Source: Cichorium intybus (taxonomy: Eukaryota; Streptophyta; Magnoliopsida; Asterales; Asteraceae). Taken from it: a DNA stretch of 64,000 nt. The position numbers and the translations under genes are program-made. The DNA is taken from NCBI GenBank assembly GCA_023525715.1, contig CM042010.1, forward strand, positions 79,981,894 through 80,045,893, read 5' to 3'. Under the pieces are notes generated by a model. It did no database searches, was not told where the DNA came from, and worked only from the letters and a program-made list of their open reading frames with translations. Positions 11,672 to 25,300 of the stretch are shown piece after piece; position 1 is the stretch's first letter, and the number at the start of each line of letters is the position of its first letter.

Positions 11672-14259
11672 CTGCTGCCATGCTTACTCCTGTTACTGAC
11701 GCGGAGGTTAAGTGTGTTCTGTTCCAGATGGGTGATGATAAAGCTCCTGGTTCTGATGGTTTCTCTGCTAAGTTCTTCAAGTCTGCTTGGGATATTGTGG
11801 GTCCTGATTTCTGTATGGCTGTTAAGGAATTCTTCTATTCTGGCAAACTTCTTAAGTCCTTCAACAGCACTATCCTTGCGCTCATTCCTAAAGTTGATTC
11901 CCCTTCCAAAGTCACTGATTTCCGCCCTATAGCTTGTTGTAACGTTGTTTACAAATGTATCAGCAAGCTTATTGCGGATCGTATCAAAAACCATCTTTCT
12001 TCTCTGGTTGATGAAAACCAGTCTGCTTTCATCCCTGGTCGTTTGATCACCGACAACGTCCTTCTTGTTCACGAGCTCATGCGTGATTATCATCGTCATC
12101 GTGGTCCTCCTAGGTGTGCTTTTAAGGTTGATATTCAAAAAGCCTACGACACGGTTGACTGGACTTTTCTCCGGACCATCTTGTTTGGGTTTGGTTTTCC
12201 CGAGCGTATGATTGACTGGATCATGACATGTGTATCAACGGTTGCTTACTCGGTGAGTATCAATGGGAATACTCATGGTTATTTCGACGGTAAAAGGGGC
12301 CTTCGGCAGGGTGACCCCCTCTCTCCTTATCTCTTCACTCTTGTCATGGAAGTGCTTAACCTTATGATCAAGAGAAACATCCATGATTCTGATTCTTTTA
12401 AATTCCACAGACAATGTGACGATCAAAATATCACCCATCTCTGCTTTGCCGACGATCTCCTTCTCTTCTGCCATGGTGATAGCTCTTCGGTTAAACTCAT
12501 ATGTGACTCTCTTGAGGAATTCTCTGGGGTTTCGGGACTCCATCCCAACATTGCGAAGAGTGAAGCTTTCTATTGTAATGTTGGTGAGAGGACCAGGGCT
12601 GCCATTGATCTTATTGTTAAGTTTCCGGAGGGCTCTTTTCCTGTTCGATACCTTGGCGTTCCTCTCATCACCACGCGTCTTGCCCACAAAGACTGTAAAG
12701 GACTTGTTGATAAAGTCAAATGCAGGATTAATGACTGGAAAAACAAGTCTCTTTCCTTTGCTGGTCGTCTCCAGCTGATCCTCTCTGTCCTTTCTTCTAC
12801 TCAAATCTATTGGGCTTCTGTTTTTATTCTTCCTAAATCTATCTCTAACGATATTGAGAAGCTCATGAGAGGTTTCCTCTGGTGCCATGGTGAGTTGAAG
12901 CGTGGTAAAGCTAAAGTCTCCTGGAAAACTGTTTGCCTTCCTAAGGAACATGGTGGGCTTGGCATACGTAACCTTGCTATCTGGAATGTTGCCCTTATGG
13001 CTTCCCATGTTTGGAGACTTCTTTCCAAGAAAGAGTCTCTATGGGTTAAGTGGATCCACTCTTACCGTTTATGTGGCCGTAACTTTTGGGATGCCCCTAA
13101 AAAATACGGTTCTGGATTTGCCTGGCGTAACATCCTGGATATGAGGGATAAGATAAGGGAGTATATAGTTTCCCAGATAGGTGATGGATGCTCTACTTCT
13201 GCTTGGTTCGATAACTGGCACCCCGCGGGCCCTCTTTCTAAATTCTTGTCTGTCCGTGACATCCATGATGCGGGTTTCACTCCTGATACAAAGGTTGCTG
13301 ACCTGGTTCTTAACGGTTCTTGGGTTCGGCCTCATTGTTGGAGAGATTCTCATACTGCTCTTCTTCCTCATAACCCCCCTACTCTTTCCACATTCGTCCC
13401 TGATAATCTCCTTTGGAGATCTAGAGACGGTCAACTATCTCCTTTCTCTGTTCGTTCTGTTTGGAAGACTATTCGCCCCTATCATCAACCGGTGTTTTGG
13501 TTTCATCTTGTTTGGTTCTCCCAGAACATCCCCAGACATGCTTTCATTCTTTGGGTTGCTCTTAAAAATCGCCTTAAGACTCATGATAAAATCAAAATTT
13601 GGGACACTAATTCCAATCTCATTTGTGCGTTCTGCGGGGACTGTCCGGATTCCCTTTCCCATCTCTTCTTTGAATGTTCTTTCACTTCTTTGGTTTGGCA
13701 TGACCTCCATCATGTCATGAATCTCTCCTTCTCCCCTGACAGCTGGTCTGATATCATTAGTCAACTCAACCCCAGTAATAAGAACAAGACCATATGGTCC
13801 ATCATTAGAAGACTTGTTTTTGCTGGAGCTGTATATCACATATGGCGGGAAAGAAATTTACGCATTTTTAAAAACATAAAAAGATCCCATCATGCTGTCG
13901 TGAATAGTGTTAAGGATGATATCCGCTGTAGACTGCTGAGTCTATCTATGAAAAAGTGCACTAATGTTGATTTGGCTAAAACTATTTGGACCCTCCCTTA
14001 ATTTCTTTCCTTTGCGCTTTCTTTCTTTTTCTGCTTGTTTTGGCTTGTATGGTTTGTTTGTTTTGCAGGTTGTTTTCATTTATGTTCTTGTTTGCTTCTG
14101 GTTCCTTATCTTGTTTTGGTTCCTAGTTTAGCTTGTTGTCCGTTGGGGCCTGTCCCGATGGATTTTCTGTTTTTTGGTGGGGAGTCCCCAGCCTTATATT
14201 GTATTTATTCTTTTTATTAATAAATTTGCCAGAGGTGCCGCCCTCTTTACCCAAAAAAA
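11672..14259 (+). mobile_element. L1-type LINE, copy 3 (strongly 5'-truncated)
   Basis: The insertion begins in ORF2 at the position of codon 435-438 of the full protein and runs to the family 3' end CTCTTTACCC plus A. The target duplication CCCATCAAAACCATT is exact at 11657-11671 and 14260-14274 (17 bp if AA is counted). Orientation and monomer position are the same as in the other copies. Confidence 0.95.
11680..14001 (+). pseudogene. LINE ORF2 fragment: reverse transcriptase to zf-RVT
   Basis: An uninterrupted frame of 773 codons corresponding to residues 438-1210 of ORF2. It keeps APGSDGF, RQGDPLSPYLF, the FADD active site and the terminal zf-RVT Cys/His motif. The endonuclease and part of the RT N-terminus were never copied into this locus because of 5' truncation. 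The ATG at 11680 is an internal methionine, not a real start, so I class it as a dead-on-arrival fragment although its frame is clean. The clean frame suggests a fairly recent insertion. Confidence 0.9.
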
Positions 14260-17200
14260 CCCATCAAAACCATTTATAATGGTCCATAAACCATCACAAC
14301 CCTTTCTATGGTCTATAACCCATTGTAACTCTGCATAATGGTCCATAACCATCACAACCCTTCATAACGGTCCATAACACATACAAACATTCATAATAGT
14401 CCATAACCCATCACAACCCTTCATAATTGACCATAACCCATCACAACCCTTTGTAATGGTCCATAACCCATCACAACCCTTCATAATTCACCATAACCTA
14501 TCACAACCCTTCATAATGGTCCATAACCAACCATAACATTTCGTAATGGTCCATAACCCATCACAACCTTCATACTGGTCCATAACCCATCACAACCTTT
14601 TATAATGGTCCATAACCCATCACAACCCTTCATAATTGAGCATAACCCATCACAACCGTTCATAATGGTCCGTAACCCAGTACAACCCTTTCTATGGTCC
14701 ATAACACATCACAACGCTTCATAATTAACCATAACCTATCAAAACCCTTAATAATGGTCTATTACCCATCATAATCCTTCATAAAGGTTCATAACCCATC
14801 ACAACCTTCATAATAGTACATAACCATACAACCCTTCATATTGGTCCATAACCCATCACAACTCTTTCTAATGGTGCATAACCCATCAAAACCCTTTCTA
14901 TGGTCTATAACCCAACGCAATACTGCATAATGGTCCATAACCATAGCAACCCTTCACAATGGTCCATAATCCATACAAACCTTCATAATAGTCCATAACC
15001 CATCACAGCCCTTAAGAATTTAGCATAACCCATCACAACCCTTTGTAATGGTACATAACCCATCACAACCTTTCATAATTGACCATAACCTATCACCACC
15101 CTTCATAATGGTCAATAACCTATCATAATCCTTTAAAATGGTCCATAACCCATCACAACCTTCATAATAGTCCATAAACCATACAACCCTTCATAATGGT
15201 CCATAACCCATCACAACCCTTTCTAATGGTCTATAATCCTGCACAACACTTGATAAGTAACCATACCCTAGCACAACCCTTCATATTGGTCCATAACCCA
15301 GCAGAACCCTTTCTATGAACCATAACCCACCACAACCCTTCATCATTGACCATAACCTAGCACAACCCTTCATATTGTTCAATAACCCAGCATAATCCTT
15401 CATAATGGTTCATAACCGATCACAACCTTCATAATAGTACATAACTCATACAACCCTTATAATGGTCCATAACGCATCACAACCCTTTCTAATGGTCCAT
15501 AAACCGTCACAACCCTTTCTATGGTCTATAACCCATCGTAACCCTACATAATGGTCCATAACCATAACAACCCTTCATAATGGTCCATAACACATCACAA
15601 CCCTTTCTAATGGTCTATAACCTATCAAAACCCTTTCTATGGTCCATAACCTATCGCAACCCTGCATAACGGTCCATAACCATAACAACCCTTCATAATG
15701 GTCCATAACCCATACAAACCTTCATAATAGTCAATAACCCATCATAATCCTTAATATTGACCAGAACCCATCACAACCCATTGTAATGGTACATAACCCA
15801 TCACAACCCTTCATAAGTGGCCATAACTTGTCACAAACCTTCATAATGGTCCATAACGCCTCATAACCCTTCATAATGATCCATAACCCATCACAACCTT
15901 CATGATGGTCCATAACCCATCACAACCTTTTGTAATGGTCCATAGCCCAACACAATCCTTCATAATTGAGCATAACCCATCACAACCCTTCATAATGGTC
16001 CATAACCCAGGACAACCGTTTCTATGGTCCATAACCCATCACAACCCTTAATAATTGACCATAACCAATCATAACCCTTCATAATGGTCAATAACCCATC
16101 ATAATCCTTCATAATGGTTCATAACCCATCACAACCTTCATAATAGTACATAACTTATGAAGGAAGAGATACCCATTACAACCCTTCATAATTGACCATA
16201 ACCTATCACAAACCTTCATAACGCCTCATAACCCTGAAATGATCCATAACCCATCACAACCTTCTTGATGGTCCATAACCCATCACAACCTTTTATAATG
16301 GTCTATAGCCCTTCACAATCCTTCATAACTAAGCATAACCCATCATAACCCTTCATAATGGTCCATAACCTAGGACAACCCTTTCTATGGTCCATAACCC
16401 ATCACAACCCTTCATAATTGACCATAACCTATCACAACCCTTCATAATGGTCAATAACCCATCATAATCCTTCATAATGGTTCATAACCCATCACAACCT
16501 TCATAATAGTGCATAACTCATACAACCCTTCATAGTGGTCCATAAAACATCAAAACCCTTTCTAATGGTCCAAAAACCATCAAAACCCTTTCTATGGTCC
16601 ATAACCCATCTTAACCCTGCATAATGGTCCATAACCATAACAACCCCTTCATAATGGTCCATAACCCATACAAACCTTCATAATAGTTCATAACCCATCA
16701 CAACCCTTCATACTTCACCATAGCCTATCACAACCCTTCATAATGGTCCATAACCAACCATAACATTTTGTAATGGTCCATAACCCATCACAACCTTTAT
16801 AATGGTCCATAACCCATCACAACCATTTATAATGGTCAGTAATCCATCACAACCTTTCATAATTGAGCATAACCCACACAACCCTTCATAATGGTCCATA
16901 ACCCAACATAACCCTTTCTATGGTCCATAACTCATCACAACGCTTCATAATTGACCATAACCTATCACAACCCTTCATAATGGTCAATAACCCATCATAA
17001 TCCTTCATAATGGTTCATAACCCATCACAACCTTCATAATTGTACATAATTATACAACCCTTCATAATGGTCCATAACCCATCACAAGCATTTCTAATGG
17101 TCCATAACCCATCAAAACCCTTTCAATGGTCCATAACATATCGCAATAATGCATAATGGTCCATAACCATTACAACCCTTCATAATTGTCCATAAGCCAT

Positions 17201-19370
17201 ACAAACCTTCATAATAGTCCATAACCTATCACAACCCTTTATAATTTACCATAACCCATCACAACCCTTCATGACCATAACCTATCACAACCCTTCATAA
17301 TGGTCAATAACCTATCATAATCATTTAAAATGATCCATAACCCATCACAACCTTCATAATAGTCCATAAACCATACAACCCTTCATAATGGTCTATAACC
17401 CATCACAACCCTTTCTTATGGTCTATAATTCTTCACAACACTTGATAATTCACCATACCCCTTCACAACCATTCACAATGGTCCATAACCCAGCGAAACC
17501 CTTTCTATGCTCCATAACCCTCCAGAACCCTTCACCATTGACCATAACCTAGCACAACCTTTCATAATGGTCAATAACCAACATAATCCTTCATATTGGT
17601 TCATAACCCATCACAACCTTCATAATAGTACATAACTCATACAACCCTTCATAATGGTCCATAACCCATCACAACCCTTTCTAATGGTCCATAAACCATC
17701 ACAACCCTTTCTATTGTCCATAACCCATCGTAACCATACATAATGGTCCATAACCATAACAACCCTTCATAATGGTCCATAACCCATAGAAACCTTCATA
17801 ATAGTCTGTAACGCATCACAACCCTTTATAATTGACCATAATCCATGACAACCCTTTGTAATGGTCCATAATCCATCACAACCCTTCATAATTGAGCATA
17901 ACTTATCACAACCCTTCATAATGGTCAATAACCCATCATAATGGTTCATAACCCATCACAACCTTCATAATAGTACATAACCATACAACATTTCATAATG
18001 GTCTATAACCCATCACAACCCTTTTTAATGGTCCATAACCTATCAAAACACTTTCTATGGTCCATAACCCATCGCAACCCTGCATAATGATCCATAACCA
18101 TAACAACCCTTCATAATGGTCCATAACCCATACCAACCTTCATAATAGTCAATAACCCATAACAACCCTTAATAATTGACCAAAACCCATCACAACCCTT
18201 TTTAATGGTACATAACCCATCAAAACTCTTCATAATTGACCATAACCTATTACAAACCTTCATAATTGTCCATAACGCCTCATAACCCTTCATAATGATC
18301 CATAACCCATCACAACCTTCTTGATGGTCCATAACCCATCACAACATTTTATAATGGTCCATAGCCCATCACAATCCTTCATAATTGAGCATAACCCAAC
18401 ACAACCCTTCATAATGGTCCATAACCCATCATAACCCTTCATAATTGACCATAACCTATCACAGCCCTTCATAATGGTCAATAACCCATCATAATCCTTC
18501 ATAAAGGTTCATAACCTATCACAACCTTCATAATAGTACATAACTCATACAACCCTTCATAGTGGTCCATAACCTATCAAAACCCTTTCTAATGGTCCAT
18601 AAACCATCACAACCCTTTCTATGGTCCATAACCCATTGTATCCCTACATAATGGTCCATAACCATAACAACCCTTCATAATGGTCCATAACCCATACAAA
18701 CCTTCATAATAGTCCATAACACATCACAACCCTTCATAATTGACTATAACCCAACACAACCCTTCATAATTCAACATAACCCATCACAACCCTTCATAAT
18801 TCACCATAACCTATCACAACCCTTCATAATGGTCCATAACCAACCATAACATTTCGTAATGGTCCATAACCCATCACAACCTTCATAATGGTCCATAACC
18901 CATCACAACCTTTTATAATGGTCCATAACCCATCTTAACCCTTCATAATTGAGCATAACCCATCACAACCTTTCATAATGGTCCATAACCCTTCATAATG
19001 GTCCATAACCCATACAAACCTTCATAATAGTCCATAACCCATCACAACCTTTCGTAATTGACCATAACCCATCTCAACCCTTTGTAATGGTCCATAACCT
19101 ATCACAACCCTTCATAATGGTCCATAACCAACCATAACATTTCGTAATGGTCTATAACCTATCACAACCTTCATAATGGTCAATAACCCATCACAACCTT
19201 TTATAATGGTCCATAACCCATCACAACCCTTCATAATTGAGCATAAGCCAACACAATCCTTCATAATGGTCCATAACCCAGCACAACCCTTTCTATGGTC
19301 CATAACACATCACAACGCTTCATAATCGACCATAACATATCACAACCCTTTCTATGGTCCATTACACAAA
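14260..19370. repeat. 30-bp satellite array, block 4
   Basis: The longest uninterrupted block, about 5.1 kb. It starts with the right target duplication of LINE copy 3. Marker monomers of the CTGCACAACACTTGATAA type lie at about 15239 and 17430, roughly 2.2 kb apart. A short off-pattern patch, TATGAAGGAAGAGATA, sits at about 16157. No gene is seen; minus-strand frames of 60-73 codons here are period artefacts. Confidence 0.96.
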
Positions 19371-19448
19371 CAACCCCCAACAAAATTCTCTCTAAGCAAT
19401 CTGTACGCTTTTCATACGATTTTAAGTTTTTGAGTTTTTATTTTCATA

Positions 19449-22327
19449 ATGGCTGGTGTATCACCAGGCATTATTCCTGGTTCAGATTCATGTTTGGAAA
19501 ATTATGAGGTTTTAGAAAATCAAAATCATTTGTTTTCTGCACAAGGTTTTTTTGCTCATGAAAATACTTTCAAATTAGTTGAAAATAGATTAAAAAAATA
19601 TAAAAATCAAACAGCCATGTATTTTCAAACAACTTGATAGAGGCATACAAAAAAAATCTATTTTAAACCATAAAAAATTTACAGAAATTATTGCTGCAAA
19701 AAAAACAAATATACATCCTCAAAATAATCTAGAAAAACAAAAACAAAATGGAGTGTATGCTGCGGCTTCAACCGTTACTAGTGATGATTTGCTTGTGCAA
19801 CTTCATGGAGATGGTGACAATGCTACGGAGAAGATCTCCTGCCTGAGATCGGATGTTGAATCGATGGATGAAAATAATACCAACAAATATACTGCGAATG
19901 GAACACGTGACTGCATGATTAATCAAACCACATCCGGTCATAGAATTCAAGCTATGACTTTCAAAAAATCTTCAATGATCACCGAGGATTATTGCAAAGA
20001 TGAAATGATCAAGGAATATGATGTTGATGAAGACGATGGAGAAGATGAAATGATCAAGGAAGATGATGTTGATCAAGGAGAAGACATGCTGATAAATGTT
20101 GGAGAAGATCGGGATGCTGATGAAGATGATTATCCTTCGGCTAATCCAGCACCAAGTTCCACCATTAATAATGCTATCATCGAGCAAGGAGATGGAACCA
20201 GAAAAACTAATGATCAAGAGAAGATCGACGGTGACAATCCGGGCAAAAACAAAACCGGCGACTTCTTCCTTGCGAGTGGAGCTCAAACGGTTGGTTCCCT
20301 TCAATATGCCGAAATGTTGAATAAAAGTGGGGGTAAAATCTCTCTTCAATCTTCTCTCAATTTAGATGATGATAATTGTCCCCTTGTCCCCCTTGTCCCC
20401 CTTATGGCCTTCATGGAGAAGAATCCTATGTGATTGATGATGACCATTGTCCCACTACAATTGTTGACTTTCCTTCTAAACCTTCCACATCTACGCATGC
20501 TAATAGAAATCGGATGCACAAACATTCCATTCTTGGACCTCTTCCAATTGATTTAGCCCATTTGAAACCTAAACCTATTACTTCAATGCTTGGACCTCAA
20601 ACTAATATTTTAGCCCATAAAACTAATAATTTAGCCCATAAAACTAATCTACAACCCAAAGTTTATAATATAGAAGACAAAGACTCTTTAATAGGCCAAA
20701 TTACAAAATCTTTAAACAATATGAATCCTCATGTCACTAATGAAAAAATTAGTCATGCATTTGATTTTAATCCACATGTCAAAAATGGTAATTTAAATCA
20801 TGAAAATAATAATAAATTAAAAAATGCTTGGAATCGCAAAATCCCTTTACTTAATAACTCTCATGCTAATATCATTACTGGTCCCCAAAAACACACTAAC
20901 GATAAATTTCGTTTTATTCCTAATCTATGTGATGATATTAATGTGCCAGTTGATATTCCTCTAAATGCTGTTACTAAAGTCTGTCAAACTTTTGCTTGGA
21001 CTATCTGTGGTTACTTTGTAGGAAAAAAATGAATTATTCTGAGGTTCGTTACCTAGCTTCCAAAATGTGGTCTATCCATGGTCTTCAAGATGTCCTTCTA
21101 AATGGAAAAGGTGTCTATCTTTTTAAATTTAGTGAAGATAATGGTCTTCATCATGTTATCACACATGGTCCTTGGACTTTTAAGGGTGCCCCTATTGTGA
21201 TTCAAAAATGGCGTCCTGGTCTTAGTATTCATAAGAACGATCATGACAAGCTTCCTCTCTGGATTAAAATCCATGATATTCCCTATGAGGCTTGGAGTGA
21301 TGATGGTCTTAGCCACATTGCCTCAAAAATTGGTAAACCTCTTGCTATGGACTCCTATACAGCTAACATGTGCAAGTATGCGGCTGGAAAATCTGTTTAT
21401 GCTCGTGTCCTTATTGAGGTCCCCACAAAAACGTCTTGGGTGGATAAAGTGATTATCCGTATTCCGGATCCTGAGACTCTTGAATTTTGCACCCATACTC
21501 TAAGTATTGAATATGAATGGAAACCCCCTATGTGCTCTCATTGCATGGTTTATGGTCATGAAACTAACAAATGTATGCATGTCATCTCTAAGACTAATGA
21601 AGTTAAGACCAAAGATAAAATTCCTATTGATCAGGTTATAGTATCCTCTCCTATGCAAATTGATGATGGTTTTATGGTGGTTACTAAAAAGAAAATTTTA
21701 ACGAAACATAGACCTAATAATGAAAATTCTAATAATGATATTTCGCAAAGTAAGTCTAATAGAAATACCCATAAGGGAAGGATGGCTAAAGAAGTTTCAA
21801 AAAACTATGTCTATAATAAAATTAATAATAGTAAAATTAAGTCAAGAACCGACTTTCGCCCTGTCCCTAAAATTTTTAACCCTACCACTACACTTCTCCC
21901 TAACAATAAATGCCCAAACATTAACCCTCAACCTAGTAATCCCTCCCAAAAGGAACCTATAAATTTTGTAGGTTTTCCTAGCCCTATCCTCCACCTCTCA
22001 TCCTCTACTCCTCCTAAAATATCTAAGCTATCCACTCCTATTTTCAACGCCTTTTCTATTTTAGACTCTTGTTCCAACGATATTACGGATCTTCCGACTC
22101 ACTCCTCTCATCTCCCTCCTACTCATGCCCCTTCCACTCGTATTCCTGATGATTTTGATCCAGATTCTGTAGACCTTAAGGATATGGATGAACTCATTGA
22201 GGTCGAATCTGATGATGGTGAAACCGCCAAGTTTATCAATGATGATATGGAATCTCTTAATGACCATATTGGAATAGCTCAGGCGTCCGAGCAGATGGAT
22301 TCCACCATCAAACCAGTTTCCATATGA
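19449..22327 (+). pseudogene. LINE ORF1 (DUF4283-type, CCHC knuckle), frame-broken
   Basis: ORF1 of plant L1 elements encodes the RNA-binding partner of the ORF2 enzyme. The likely start is ATG 19449. The frame is then spread over four segments: to about 19630, about 19630-20433, 20376-21032 and 20996-22327. The shifts fall near 19625, in a C-rich stretch near 20385-20400, and in a seven-A run near 21026. The middle part is acidic and low in complexity. The segment at about 20940-21440 looks like a DUF4283 domain, and 21533-21574 encodes the knuckle CSHCMVYGHETNKC (CX2CX4HX4C). A basic Pro/Ser/Thr-rich tail follows. The stop at 22325-22327 overlaps the ORF2 start. The breaks may be real decay or, since at least two lie at homopolymers, sequencing error. 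Confidence 0.82.
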
Positions 22328-25300
22328 CGCACATCGCTGCATGGAATACTCGCGGTCTCTGTAAGCCTTCTCATCAGAAAGCCTTGAGAGATCTTATCCG
22401 CGATCAAAATTTTAATATTTGTGCTTCTCTTGAGACTCGTGCTGCCTTCCATAACCTCCCTCTTATCTGTAGTCGTACTTTTGGCTCTTGGTCGTGGTCA
22501 TCCAACGGTCTCTTCTCCCCTAGAGGGACTAGAATTGTGGTTGCCTGGGATCCGCTTACCATTGATATGATGCTTATCGATTTAAATGATCAGGTTATGC
22601 ATTTCAAAGTTAATATTCGTGATTCTAATAAATCCTTTTTCTGCTCCTTCGTCTATGCTCATAATGATCACATGATGCGTCGCTCTCTCTGGCATTCTCT
22701 TGCGGTTCATAAGAATATGGTTAGAGATACCCCTTGGATTCTTTTGGGTGATTTCAATGTTGCTCTTGATATTAAAGATAGCACCTCAGGGTCGTCTGGG
22801 ATTTCTCGTGCCATGGAGGACTTCAGGGATTGTGTCAATCTGATGGAAATGGAGGATCTTAACTATAAAGGTCTCTTCTACACCTGGACCAAGTCTCCTA
22901 ATGGTTCGGGTGGCATCCTCAAGAAGATCGATCGAGTCATGGGAAATTCTCACTTCGTTGCTTCTTTCCCCTCCTCTACTGTCAATTTTCTCCCTTACCG
23001 TTCGTCCGATCATACTCCTGTTGTGCTTTCTCTCCCCCATCGTGCCCCTTTCCAACCTAAGCCTTTCAAGTTCCCTAATTTCCTGACTTATAAGAACGAT
23101 TTCAAGCAGATTGTTGCCTCTTCTTGGAACCCTAATATCACTGGATATCGGATGTATAAGGTTTTCAAAAACCTTAAAAATCTGAAAGTGCCGATACGTA
23201 AGATGCTTCGCAACCAGGGAAACCTCTTTTCTAAGGTTATCTCTCTTCGTAATGAGCTTGATAGAGTTCAGATTGCTTTGGATCGGGATCCTTTCAATAA
23301 GGATCTTCGTGAAGAACAATGCAGGTATCTCCTCACTTTCAACGAGGCTAGCCTGGATGAAGAGAGGTTCCTGAAACAAAAGGCTAAGGTTAACTGGCTG
23401 CGTGAGGGTGATAAAAATTCGGCTTTTTTCCACAAATCGGTCAAAAGTCGTAAATCTCGCAATCGTATTAATTCTATCCCGGATGCTCAAGGTAACTGTA
23501 TCTCGGGGAATGATCTTCCTAATCTTTTTGTTTCTCACTTTCAAGCCTTCTTGGGTTCTGCCCAGCCTTCCACTGCTATTCGTGATCCTTCTTCCCTCTT
23601 CTCTAATAAGCTCTCCCCAATCCAATCTGCCGCCATGCTTACTCCTGTTACTGATGCGGAGATTAAGTGTGTCTTATTCCAGATGGGTGATGATAAAGCT
23701 CCTGGTTCTGATGGTTTCTCTGCTAAGTTCTTCAAGTCTGCTTGGGATATTGTTGGTCCTAATGTCTGTATGGCTGTTAAGGAATTCTTCTATTCGGGCA
23801 AACTTCTTAAGTCCTTCAACAGCACCATCCTTGCGCTCATCCCTAAAGTTGATTCCCCTTCCAAAGTCACTGATTTCCGCCCTATAGCTTGTTGTAACGT
23901 TGTTTACAAATGTATCAGCAAGATTATTGCGGATCGTATCAAAAATCATCTTTCTTCTCTGATTGATGAAAACCAGTCTGCTTTCATCCCTGGTCGTTTG
24001 ATCACCGACAACGTCCTTCTTGTCCACGAACTCATGCGTGATTATCATCGTCATCGTGGTCCTCCTAGGTGTGCTTTTAAAGTTGATATTCAAAAAGCAT
24101 ACGACATAGTTGACTGGTCGTTTCTGCAGAACATCTTGTTTGGGTTTGGTTTCCCCGAACGTATGATTGAATGGATCATGACTTGTGTTTCCACGGTTGC
24201 TTACTCTGTGAGTATCAATGGGAATACTCATGGTTATTTCGACGGCAAAAGGGGCCTTCGGCAGGGTGACCCCCTCTCTCCTTATCTCTTCACTCTTGTC
24301 ATGGAAGTGCTTAACCTTATGATCAAGAGAAACATCCATGATTCTGACTCTTTTAAATTCCACAGACAATGTGATGATCAAAGTATCACCCATCTCTGCT
24401 TTGCCAACGATCTCCTTCTCTTCTGTCATGGTGATAGCTCTTCGGTTAAAATCATATGTGATTCTCTTGAGGAATTCTCTGGGGTTTCTGGCCTCCATCC
24501 CAATACTGCGAAGAGTGAAGCATTCTACTGTAATGTTGGTGAGAGGACCAGGGCTGCCATTGACCTTATTGTTAAGTTTCCTGAGGGCTCTTTCCCTGTC
24601 CGATACCTTGGGGTTCCTCTCATCACCACTCGTCTTGCCCACAAAGATTGTAAAGGCCTTGTTGATAAAGTCAAATGCAGGATTAATGACTGGAAAAACA
24701 AGTCTTTGTCCTTTGCTGGTCGTCTCCAGCTCATCCTCTCTGTCCTTTCTTCTACTCAAATCTATTGGGCTTCTGTTTTTATTCTTCCTAAATCTATCTC
24801 TAACGATATTGAGAAGCTCATGAGAGGCTTCCTCTGGTGCCATGGTGATTTGAAGCGTGGTAAAGCTAAAGTCTCCTGGAAAACTATATGCCTTCCTAAG
24901 GAACATGGTGGTCTTGGCATACGTAACCTTGATATCTGGAATGTTGCCCTTATGACTTCCCATGTTTGGAGACTCCTTTCCAAGAAAGAGTCGCTATGGG
25001 TTAAGTGGATCCACTCATACCGTTTATGTGGCCGTAACTTTTGGGATGCCCCCAAAAAATACGGTTCGGGATTTGCCTGGCATAACATCCTGGATATGCG
25101 GGATAAGATAAGGGAGTATATAGTTTCCCAGATAGGTGATGGATGCTCTACTTCTGCTTGGTTCGATAACTGGCACCCTGTGGGCCCTCTTTCTAAATTC
25201 TTGTCTGTCCGTGACATCCATGATGCGGGTTTCACTCCTGATACTAAGGTTGCTGACCTGGTTCTTAACGGATCTTGGGTTCGGCCTCATTGTTGGAGAG

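Noticed and set aside
18111..18502. Open frames on the minus strand in the satellite with a repeating GCDGLWTIMK-like decapeptide (also near 2264, 3338, 10812, 11166, 14511, 15731, 17767, 19112, 35387, 35838, 37937, 47551, 48096)
   Set aside because: The 30-bp monomer is a multiple of three and has a stop-free frame on that strand. The frames end at random variants, have no start context and no conservation beyond the DNA repeat.
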